A model generated the notes under the pieces. The model was not told where the DNA came from. It did no database searches and worked only from the letters and a program-made list of their open reading frames with translations. Of a stretch of 6,356 bases of DNA, positions 1 through 5,978 are shown in pieces (position 1 is the stretch's first letter; every line of letters begins with the position of its first letter). The stretch covers positions 1,548-7,903 of the forward strand of contig DBRH01000014.1 of assembly GCA_002305955.1 (NCBI GenBank), in the 5' to 3' direction. This stretch comes from Kosmotogaceae bacterium UBA1373 (GTDB lineage Bacteria; Thermotogota; Thermotogae; Petrotogales; Kosmotogaceae). Made by a program: the position numbers and the translations under genes.

Positions 1-21
1 TTAGGCGATAATGCTTTTATT

Positions 22-681
22 ATGCGAGATGATAACGTGTTGGGCTTCCTCAATAAGATCAGAGAACCGGTATCGATAACAATACACAAGAAAATACTCT
101 ATTCGCTTTCTGTACTGCTTGCAGGAATTTTACTGGGAACAACTTCAAAGATTCTCGATGAAACAGCCAGTAATCTGTTGCCTCCAATGCTTGAGGTTCT
201 GGATTTAAGGAATTTCTTTTCACGGATGGGGATTTGGCTTTTCTTTGCCGTGTTGATTTCCGTATACAGCAAAACCCCCTTCAGGGCAGCTACCAATGTT
301 TTCTTGTTTTTCGTCGGAATGGTGGGCAGCTATTATCTCTATACTGCACTTGTAGCCGGCTTCTTTCCGGAATCATATATGATGATCTGGATTACAATGG
401 CATTCATTTCACCATTTATGGCATTTGTATGCTGGTACGCGAGAGGAAATGGGATTATTCCCGTTATTATCTCGGCTCTAATTTTCATGTTTATGACAAG
501 ACAGGCTTTTGCCTTTGGTTTCTGGTATCTCGATATCAGGAACGGCCTGGAGATGATTCTATGGATTGGCACGTTTTTTGTGCTTTATCAATCTCCCGGA
601 CAAATGGCTAAGGTTGTCACAATAGGAGTATTGGCGTTTTTTCTCACTGCCCCCCTTAATCTCTTTTGGGGAATGCTTTAG
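22..681 (+). CDS. Polytopic membrane protein of unknown function (possibly 5' partial)
   Basis: I do not recognise a named family. The 219-residue product is strongly hydrophobic, with about six or seven predicted membrane segments, near residues 26-45, 70-86, 90-113, 119-140, 144-167, 176-191 and 196-218. It has no cleavable signal peptide, nucleotide-binding motif or catalytic signature. The loops are short, so it is probably an inner-membrane protein with little soluble part. Aromatic and Met-rich stretches, such as one around SYMMIWITM, lie in the middle helices. The start is uncertain. The ATG at 22 has no good ribosome binding site, and the frame is open back to base 1, so the gene could begin outside the window. 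The GTG at 37 has a better-placed match to GGAGGTGATC (GAGATGAT at 26-33) and is a real alternative. Isoleucine codons are mostly ATT here, whereas ATA is common in the genes downstream. The reading frame is real; the function is unknown. Confidence 0.8.
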   Translation: MRDDNVLGFLNKIREPVSITIHKKILYSLSVLLAGILLGTTSKILDETASNLLPPMLEVLDLRNFFSRMGIWLFFAVLISVYSKTPFRAATNVFLFFVGMVGSYYLYTALVAGFFPESYMMIWITMAFISPFMAFVCWYARGNGIIPVIISALIFMFMTRQAFAFGFWYLDIRNGLEMILWIGTFFVLYQSPGQMAKVVTIGVLAFFLTAPLNLFWGML

Positions 682-707
682 TCTTTAGACATCACACCGC
701 GCTGAAA

Positions 708-730
708 AAACCGGAGTTTATCTTCGGTTT
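708..730 (+). terminator. Hairpin after the membrane-protein gene, probable weak terminator
   Basis: The arms AAACCGGAG (708-716) and CTTCGGTTT (722-730) pair over 9 bp with one G-U wobble, around the 5-base loop TTTAT. An A-run lies just upstream at 705-710. The hairpin begins 27 bases after the stop codon of the membrane-protein gene. The downstream T-tract is short, so termination may be partial, allowing some read-through into the exporter gene. Confidence 0.45.
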
Positions 731-741
731 ATCGATTCATA

Positions 742-769
742 ATAACATTTGCCTGTACCAGAGTATACT
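742..769 (+). promoter_or_regulatory. Candidate sigma-A type promoter for the ABC exporter
   Basis: TATACT at 764-769 matches five of six bases of the -10 consensus. ATAACA at 742-747, 16 bases upstream of it, matches four of six bases of the -35 consensus. The site lies between the hairpin and the exporter start and would give a short leader of about 17 bases. This is an inference from consensus matching only; the -35 is weak. Confidence 0.35.
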
Positions 770-777
770 CACTGGCG

Positions 778-783
778 AAAGGG
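778..783 (+). promoter_or_regulatory. Ribosome binding site that decides the exporter start
   Basis: AAAGGG ends 9 bases before the ATG at 793 but directly abuts the in-frame ATG at 784. A ribosome could use it for 793 and not for 784. The resulting N terminus, MLQLKNIF, is also where ATPases of this type usually begin. Confidence 0.55.
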
Positions 784-792
784 ATGAAGACT

Positions 793-3171
793 ATGCTACA
801 ACTGAAGAATATCTTCAAAAGCTATACAACCGGAGATTTCACGCAAGTCGCGCTGAACGGGGTGAGCCTGAAATTCAGAGAAAGCGAGTTTGTGGCGATT
901 CTGGGGCCAAGCGGCTCGGGTAAGACAACTTGCCTGAATGTAATAGGCGGACTCGACAGGTACGATGAGGGAGATGTGATAATCAACGGAAAATCGACTA
1001 AGGAATTCAGAGACGCCGACTGGGATGCGTATAGAAACAACAGTATAGGCTTTGTTTTCCAGAACTACAACCTGATAGCACACCTGAGCGTTCTGGACAA
1101 CGTAGGAATGGGGATGACGCTCAGTGGCGTTTCGTCGGCTGAGAGAAGAAAGCGGGCCATGGAAGCGCTGAAGAAGGTAGATCTCGAGCAACACTCTCAC
1201 AAGCGACCCAATCAACTATCCGGGGGGCAGATGCAGCGAGTCGCTATCGCGAGGGCGCTCGTCAATAACCCCGATATAGTTCTGGCAGATGAGCCGACGG
1301 GCTCTCTTGACAGCCAGACCAGCAAACAAATAATGGACATAATGAAAGAAATCTCGAAAGACAGGCTGGTAATACTGGTGACTCACAATCAGGAATTGGC
1401 CGACAAGTATGCGGATAGGATTGTCAGACTTAAGGACGGTGAAGTAGTCTCAGATAGCAACCCCCCTGAATCCATAGAAGTGAAATCGAAGTTTTCTCTT
1501 AAGAAGACGGGTATGAGTTTTCTCACAGCTCTGAAATTGTCTGGCACAAACATCTCCACAAAAAAGTGGAGAACGGCCCTGACTTCTTTTGCCTCTGGTA
1601 TCGGCATAATCGGTATTGCGCTTGTTCTATCGCTTTCGAATGGCTTGAACAAGAAGATCGAGGAATTCGAAAGCAACACTCTCTCAACATTCCCCATCAC
1701 TGTAACTCAGACTACAACCCAGATAACCTCGAGCCAAATCGCTTCTCAGCGCAGAAGACCCTTCCGGATTAGAAATGAACCGGTGTATTCTCCAGGACCC
1801 TATGTCTATCCTCACGACCCCGAAGGAGATATACAGACTCACACTAATATCTTTTCGAGGGAGTATCTAGAATACATTGGGGAAATAGATCCGCAACTGC
1901 TTTCGGGCATCTCCTACACGAGATTCGTCAACATGAATCTTCTCAGATCAGATGGAGAAACTGCAAAACCCGTCAGCGCCTTCTCAATAAACTTCACTTC
2001 TTATCCGGAGAATCTTAACCCCAACCAACCGGGATATCTGGAGAAGAGTTATTTACTTCTTGCAGGCTCATATCCAGTAGAAACAACTGATTTAGTTATG
2101 ATAGTGGATAAAAAGAATCAGCTCGACAAATCTGTGCTGCAGGCTCTCGGAATGGATTACCTTTCACAGACCATAGACTACGAAACCATAATCGGGAGAG
2201 AGCTGAAAGCGATTCCAAACGATGAATACTATGTACAGCGCTCCAACTACTTCACTCTAAATGGAACCGCAGACAATCTCAGCGAATTGTATAAAAGCGA
2301 TAACTCGATAACTCTGAAGATTGTCGGGATTATCCGTCCCCGGGACGAAGTTGAAATACCATTTTTACCTGCAGGAATCGCGTATTCTAACAGTCTGGCC
2401 CAACTCTTCATTGAAGATGCGAATGAATCGGCAATCGTTAAAGCGCAGAGAGAGGTTGATTACAATGTGCTAACCGGAGCGCTTTTCGACCCCCAAGCAG
2501 CCGACTCGTCTTCTTTGAACGTTTCCAGAGTCAACGCCGGCTTTTCTAACAGCTCATCCCGTTCGATCACAAAGGAAACGATGCTTTCCTTTCTGGGTGC
2601 CGATAGCGCTCCACACTCCATCACCCTGTATCCTGCAGATTTTGATGCAAAGGAAAGCGTGATAGACTATCTCAACTCCTGGAACGAGGGAAAGAGTGAT
2701 GAGGAGACGGTTATATACTCTGACCTGGCCTCAACTATTACGGACACTGCAGGGGGAATCTTGAATGGAATCACACTTGTACTGATAGCATTCGCTGCCA
2801 TTTCGTTGATAGTTTCGTTGATCATGATCGGGATAGTAACGTATATCTCAGTTCTCGAGAGGACGAAAGAGATAGGTGTGCTTCGCTCGCTGGGAGCCAG
2901 AAAAAGAGATATCACCCGTGTTTTCAACGCGGAGACATTCATCATAGGAGGAAGTGCAGGTCTTCTAGGTATAGCCATAGCGTATCTTCTGACATTCCCG
3001 GTAAACAGAATACTGCTCAGACTCACGAATCTCTCGGGAGTAGCTCAATTGAATCCCCTGCACGCCTTGCTGTTGGTGCTCGTCAGTGTGGCGCTGACGA
3101 TGCTCGGCGGATTGATACCCGCACGCATGGCGGCCCACAAAGACCCCGTAGAAGCCCTGAGGGCCGAGTAG
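793..3171 (+). CDS. MacB/FtsX-type ABC exporter, fused ATPase and permease
   Basis: This is a single-chain ABC half-transporter of 792 residues in the MacB-like (type VII) class. Residues 1-230 are the ATPase: Walker A GPSGSGKT at 38-45, Q-loop Gln90, signature LSGGQ at 142-146, Walker B IVLADE at 162-167 with catalytic Glu167, and switch His198. A first membrane helix follows at about 262-281. Then comes a Ser/Thr-rich extracytoplasmic domain of roughly 370 residues. Three more helices lie at about 658-684, 713-737 and 757-778, in an FtsX domain that includes the conserved ERTKEIGVLRSLGA stretch and ends in DPVEALRAE. All ATPase motifs are intact, so it should be active as a dimer. In the family, such proteins use ATP to drive extracytoplasmic movements that expel peptides, antibiotics or lipoproteins, or to relay stress signals; the substrate here cannot be read from sequence. 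No membrane-fusion or outer-membrane partner gene is adjacent. I chose ATG 793 over ATG 784 on ribosome-site spacing. Confidence 0.93.
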   Translation: MLQLKNIFKSYTTGDFTQVALNGVSLKFRESEFVAILGPSGSGKTTCLNVIGGLDRYDEGDVIINGKSTKEFRDADWDAYRNNSIGFVFQNYNLIAHLSVLDNVGMGMTLSGVSSAERRKRAMEALKKVDLEQHSHKRPNQLSGGQMQRVAIARALVNNPDIVLADEPTGSLDSQTSKQIMDIMKEISKDRLVILVTHNQELADKYADRIVRLKDGEVVSDSNPPESIEVKSKFSLKKTGMSFLTALKLSGTNISTKKWRTALTSFASGIGIIGIALVLSLSNGLNKKIEEFESNTLSTFPITVTQTTTQITSSQIASQRRRPFRIRNEPVYSPGPYVYPHDPEGDIQTHTNIFSREYLEYIGEIDPQLLSGISYTRFVNMNLLRSDGETAKPVSAFSINFTSYPENLNPNQPGYLEKSYLLLAGSYPVETTDLVMIVDKKNQLDKSVLQALGMDYLSQTIDYETIIGRELKAIPNDEYYVQRSNYFTLNGTADNLSELYKSDNSITLKIVGIIRPRDEVEIPFLPAGIAYSNSLAQLFIEDANESAIVKAQREVDYNVLTGALFDPQAADSSSLNVSRVNAGFSNSSSRSITKETMLSFLGADSAPHSITLYPADFDAKESVIDYLNSWNEGKSDEETVIYSDLASTITDTAGGILNGITLVLIAFAAISLIVSLIMIGIVTYISVLERTKEIGVLRSLGARKRDITRVFNAETFIIGGSAGLLGIAIAYLLTFPVNRILLRLTNLSGVAQLNPLHALLLVLVSVALTMLGGLIPARMAAHKDPVEALRAE

Positions 3172-3232
3172 ATGTCTTCAAATGGTTGGATTACGAAACG
3201 TTCAGTCCGGCAAAATCCAATACTATGTGTAA

Positions 3233-3242
3233 AGTGGTGATC
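3233..3242 (+). promoter_or_regulatory. Strong ribosome binding site before the short ORF
   Basis: AGTGGTGATC matches eight of ten bases of GGAGGTGATC, including seven in a row (GGTGATC). Its core is set seven bases before the ATG at 3245, the same style as the site before the gene at 3583. It is the main reason to take the short ORF seriously. Confidence 0.5.
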
Positions 3243-3244
3243 TC

Positions 3245-3394
3245 ATGAAGGATATTCAGGAGATCAAAGAGAGACACAATATCATTATGAAGACTGCATT
3301 GATGTTTGTGATTTTTTCGCGTGTAAGCGCTGTTGGACGAAGGGCATATGCTATTATTCATATACTAGCTATTGCTCCTGAAGACCGCCATTAA
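3245..3394 (+). CDS. Short ORF with one predicted membrane segment, or stump of a lost gene
   Basis: The 49-residue product starts with a charged stretch (MKDIQEIKERHN), continues into a hydrophobic stretch (about residues 13-25, IIMKTALMFVIFS), and then has a basic region and a second weakly hydrophobic stretch before TAA. I do not recognise it. A charged K/E/R-rich start followed directly by a membrane helix is common at the N terminus of larger bacterial sensors such as chemotaxis receptors or GGDEF proteins. With the excellent ribosome binding site and the frames broken by stops beyond 3394, the simplest reading is the 5' stump of a decayed membrane sensor. A genuine small membrane protein is the alternative. 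It may also be chance; nothing in the C-terminal half looks conserved. Confidence 0.35.
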   Translation: MKDIQEIKERHNIIMKTALMFVIFSRVSAVGRRAYAIIHILAIAPEDRH

Positions 3395-3571
3395 TTTCGT
3401 GAGAAGTCGATGCAAGAAGATGAGCAAAACGGAAGTCACGACTAGTAGCCATTTGTAGCGTACTCTCCTGTATGCTCAAATGGATTAATACTGTTCACGT
3501 GAGCGTGTAGTATGGCGGGCAGTTCTGTAAGCCTCTTTTTTTATGAGTCTGTGATGATTCTATTGTTTAAT

Positions 3572-3581
3572 GGGGATGATC
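3572..3581 (+). promoter_or_regulatory. Ribosome binding site of the c-di-GMP response regulator
   Basis: GGGGATGATC matches GGAGGTGATC at eight of ten positions and lies just before the ATG at 3583. It fits that start better than the in-frame ATG two codons later at 3589, though initiation at 3589 cannot be excluded. Confidence 0.5.
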
Positions 3582-3582
3582 T

Positions 3583-5679
3583 ATGTCAATGAAAATCCTG
3601 GTTGTCGACGATTCGGCTACAGATAGGGTTCTTATCGAACGTATTTTGAGCGAGTACGATGTATTGACTGCTTGCGATGGCGTAGATGCCATGAAGCAGA
3701 TAGACGCGAACAATGAGATAGGTCTGATAATTTTGGATCTGAATATGCCCAGAATGAATGGATTCGAAGTGTTGAAAGTCCTGAAGTCGGAAGAAAAATA
3801 CGAGGGGATTCGCACAATAATACTGACAAACTACGATGAGCTGGACAATGAAATCAAAGGGTTGGAGCTTGGAGCTGTCGACTACATAAGAAAACCCATT
3901 CATCTGGCTTCTCTGAAGACAAGGGTCGGAATTCATCTGGAGCTCATCAAAATACAGCGGCGACTAGAGCAGAAACTTGTCGAGCAAAGATCGACGTTTG
4001 ATACGATCTTCAACCAGGCACCGATTGGAATTTCGATTTCTTACAGCAGTGACTCCTCAGATGCAATTAGTGATGTAGATACACAGATCAACTCGATGTT
4101 CGAACAAATTGCCGGCAGGACGAAAGAAGAGATGATCGAGCTTGGCTGGGCAAATATCACGCATCCAGAAGATCTGGAGAAGGATCTAGAGTATTATAGG
4201 AAGCTGAAATCAGGAGAAATCGAAAGTTATGCAATGGAAAAGAGATTTGTCAGGCCTGACGGTTCCATCGTATGGGTTGAAATGACGGTAGCTTCCCTCA
4301 AACTTATGGGTGAAAGTGAAATTGCCCATATCGCTCTTCTTAAGGATATAACAAGAAGAAAAGCGATCGAGGAAAATCTCAAGTACAGCTATGAACACGA
4401 TAGCTGGACGGGACTTTACAACCGCAACTACATGGAGAATCTTCTGGAGAGCGATTCGAGAAGGGGATTTCACGAGAAAAGGGCAGTAGTGAGCATCAAC
4501 CTGAGCGCGATGCAATCATTGACGACTACATATGGATTTCACTACACGCAGGAACTGAATAAGAAGATCGCCGATATACTCGGCCAATACTGCAACGGCG
4601 GGCGAGTGCTTTTCAACATATACGAGAATCGATTCGCTTTCTATATAAAAGGCTACGAGGACAAGAATGAACTGACTGAATTCTCCGAGGAAATTGCAAA
4701 AACCCTGGAACCGCTTCTTATAACTGAAAGAATTAGTGGCGGAATAGGAATCGTTGAAATAGATGAAGAGAACGGACGAGATGTTGATGGACTCCTGAAG
4801 AAACTTCTTATCACATCGGAGAGGGCTATCGATATCGACAACAGGGAGATAGGCATATGTTTCTACGACGCGGCGATTGAAGAACAGATGGTACGCGAGC
4901 AGGAAATAAAACGCGCGCTCACCGAAATCGCAGCCGATGAGAGCTACAGCAGGCTGTTTCTACAATACCAGCCGATCATAGAACTAAAAACCGATGTGAT
5001 AATTGGTTTTGAGGCTCTGTCCAGACTGAACATAGATAAGCTTGGCCTGATACCTCCTCTGGAATTCATCCCGATAGCCGAGAAGACGAAGCTCATTGTC
5101 CCGATCGGAAGAAGGATCATGCTTCAAGCGTTTCGCTTCTTGAAAAGGCTGAACGATCTCGGTTACTCTTCAATAGGTGTTTCGATCAATGTCTCCGCCA
5201 TTCAGATACTGAGAGATGATTTCACAAGCAGCCTCTTCCGGATGATAGAAGATGCCCGTGTTCATCCTGAAAAGATCTGCATCGAGATCACGGAATCGGT
5301 CGTGGCTTCGAACTATGAGGAAATGAACCGTATTCTAGGCAAGCTTAGTGATTCAGGGATTCATATAGCCATAGACGATTTCGGAACGGGCTACTCCTCT
5401 CTTGCCAGGGAGAGGGATCTAAATGTGAACTGCCTTAAGATAGACAAATCCTTCATAAATAGACTGATGTACCTCAAAAGCGAGGAGGCCATCACCAGCG
5501 ACATCATTTCAATGGCTCATAAACTGGGACACTGTGTTGTGGCGGAAGGTGTGGAGTACCAAAAGCAAAGAGAGTATCTGGAGAGATGGGGTTGCGACAA
5601 AATACAGGGGTACTTGATCAGTAAACCACTGAATGAAGAAGCGGCGATCGAATTCCTAAAGACGTATAATCATTGGTAG
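3583..5679 (+). CDS. Response regulator REC-PAS-GGDEF(degenerate)-EAL, predicted c-di-GMP phosphodiesterase
   Basis: This is a 698-residue cytoplasmic signalling protein without signal peptide or membrane helices. Residues 3-122 are a receiver domain with acidic pair Asp9/Asp10, phospho-acceptor Asp52 (LDLNMP), Thr82 and Lys104. A linker helix leads to a PAS/PAC domain at about 134-265. Residues 270-430 are a GGDEF-fold domain: the DxLTGLxNR entry motif survives partly as DSWTGLYNR, but the catalytic GGDEF is YENRF (347-351), so cyclase activity should be lost. Residues 440-695 are an EAL domain with the metal and catalytic residues in place: Glu477 (EAL), Asn536, Glu568, Asp598/Asp599, Lys619, Glu655 and Gln675. 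Their spacing fits active EAL phosphodiesterases. The loop DFGTGYSSL is intact. The predicted role is hydrolysis of c-di-GMP to pGpG, controlled by phosphorylation and possibly a PAS ligand. The degenerate GGDEF may bind GTP allosterically, as known for some relatives. No partner histidine kinase is in the window. Domain calls are firm; regulation is inferred. Confidence 0.95.
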   Translation: MSMKILVVDDSATDRVLIERILSEYDVLTACDGVDAMKQIDANNEIGLIILDLNMPRMNGFEVLKVLKSEEKYEGIRTIILTNYDELDNEIKGLELGAVDYIRKPIHLASLKTRVGIHLELIKIQRRLEQKLVEQRSTFDTIFNQAPIGISISYSSDSSDAISDVDTQINSMFEQIAGRTKEEMIELGWANITHPEDLEKDLEYYRKLKSGEIESYAMEKRFVRPDGSIVWVEMTVASLKLMGESEIAHIALLKDITRRKAIEENLKYSYEHDSWTGLYNRNYMENLLESDSRRGFHEKRAVVSINLSAMQSLTTTYGFHYTQELNKKIADILGQYCNGGRVLFNIYENRFAFYIKGYEDKNELTEFSEEIAKTLEPLLITERISGGIGIVEIDEENGRDVDGLLKKLLITSERAIDIDNREIGICFYDAAIEEQMVREQEIKRALTEIAADESYSRLFLQYQPIIELKTDVIIGFEALSRLNIDKLGLIPPLEFIPIAEKTKLIVPIGRRIMLQAFRFLKRLNDLGYSSIGVSINVSAIQILRDDFTSSLFRMIEDARVHPEKICIEITESVVASNYEEMNRILGKLSDSGIHIAIDDFGTGYSSLARERDLNVNCLKIDKSFINRLMYLKSEEAITSDIISMAHKLGHCVVAEGVEYQKQREYLERWGCDKIQGYLISKPLNEEAAIEFLKTYNHW

Positions 5680-5692
5680 TGAATTCGAATCG
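5645..5692 (+). repeat. Inverted repeat straddling the stop codon of the EAL gene
   Basis: CGATCGAATTC (5645-5655) and GAATTCGAATCG (5681-5692) are complementary over 11 pairs with a single bulged base, separated by 25 bases that contain the end of the gene and its TAG. There is no T-tract after it, so it is not a classical terminator. It could be an mRNA 3' hairpin, part of an insertion boundary, or chance. Confidence 0.3.
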
Positions 5693-5697
5693 ATTGA

Positions 5698-5922
5698 TGG
5701 ATGCCGCAAAGAGGAATTGTAAGTTCTTCGAAAGTCTGCAATCTAACACCGCTTCTTTATAAACAAACACCAAGAAGACTCTCGATTTCAATCAAGGAGA
5801 ATTTGAGTATTTCCGGCAGAGAATGGTTCTGCCCTTAGTGTGGGTCAATGAACTATCGCGATATCAACGCCGAGATAAACATCCTGATAGATATTTCAAT
5901 AAAAAGCCTCCCCGCAATATAA
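5698..5922 (+). pseudogene. tnpB: Eroded C-terminal fragment of TnpB (IS200/IS605-type RNA-guided nuclease)
   Basis: One frame across this gap carries the end of a TnpB/OrfB protein. SSSKVC (5725-5739) corresponds to the SSKxC entry of the zinc ribbon. Further on, REWFCP (5818-5835) is followed by an in-frame TAG (5836-5838), then CGSMNYRDINAEINIL (5839-5886). Reading through the stop gives C-x2-CG, then four residues, then RDINA-x-INI. This is the spacing of the family signature WxCxxCGxxxxRDxNAAxNI, whose RD aspartate (codon 5860-5862) is the last RuvC catalytic residue. The second cysteine of the first pair is not recognisable, and the stretch between the two halves is about nine residues longer than usual, suggesting indels. 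The frame stops at 5920-5922. Everything upstream of the zinc ribbon is missing; the preceding gene ends normally at 5679. Only about 70 residues of a protein usually near 400 remain, so this is inactive. No tnpA or intact transposon ends are seen. Family assignment rests on the motif; the degradation is seen directly. Confidence 0.8.
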
Positions 5923-5949
5923 AGAGCTGCTGACCTAAATCAGCAGCTC
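5921..5949 (-). terminator. Terminator hairpin between convergent genes
   Basis: GAGCTGCTGA (5924-5933) and TCAGCAGCTC (5940-5949) form a perfect 10-bp stem with a 6-base loop. It lies 29 bases beyond the stop codon of the minus-strand dipeptidase, and on that strand it is followed by TTTATATTG, a short U-rich tract. On the plus strand the following bases (ATATTCTATAT) are AT-rich but not a T-run, so any plus-strand termination is probably weaker. It also sits at the end of the tnpB remnant, so an origin as a transposon-end hairpin is a less likely alternative. Confidence 0.7.
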
Positions 5950-5978
5950 ATATTCTATATGGAACTAAGTGACTGAAC

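Larger units (their letters stand above)
3172..3582 (+). other. 411-bp intergenic region between exporter and response regulator
   Basis: No long gene lies on either strand here. It contains a 7-bp inverted repeat (TTGGATT at 3186-3192 and AATCCAA at 3214-3220, with a 21-base loop and no T-tract), the short ORF at 3245-3394, several stop-broken frames after that ORF, the 8-bp palindrome TCACGTGA around 3495-3502, and a run of seven T at 3536-3542. The length and the stump-like ORF suggest a decayed gene. I could not follow homologous coding sequence past 3394. Confidence 0.5.

Noticed and set aside
784..792. ATG 784 as the exporter start
   Set aside because: The AAAGGG site abuts it with no spacer, and the usual family N terminus begins at ATG 793.
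784..1215. Minus-strand open frames opposite the ATPase domain
   Set aside because: They mirror a clearly conserved ABC ATPase and contain no recognisable domains; shadows of codon bias.
3514..3542. Possible rho-independent terminator ending in seven T after GCCTC
   Set aside because: Only a 4-bp stem (GGGC with GCCT, including a G-U pair) around a 10-base loop can be drawn; too weak to call.
3172..3582. CRISPR array, tRNA or riboswitch in the long gap
   Set aside because: No spaced direct repeats, no cloverleaf with a recognisable T-loop, and no known aptamer core could be found by eye.
5815..5833. Hairpin GGCAGA / TCTGCC as terminator of the EAL gene
   Set aside because: A 6-bp stem with no following T-tract, lying inside the recognisable tnpB remnant coding sequence; better explained as part of that.
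5803..5838. A tiny gene starting at TTG 5803 after an AAGGAG-like site
   Set aside because: It encodes only 11 residues and its frame continues as the tnpB zinc ribbon past the stop, so it is a fragment, not a gene.
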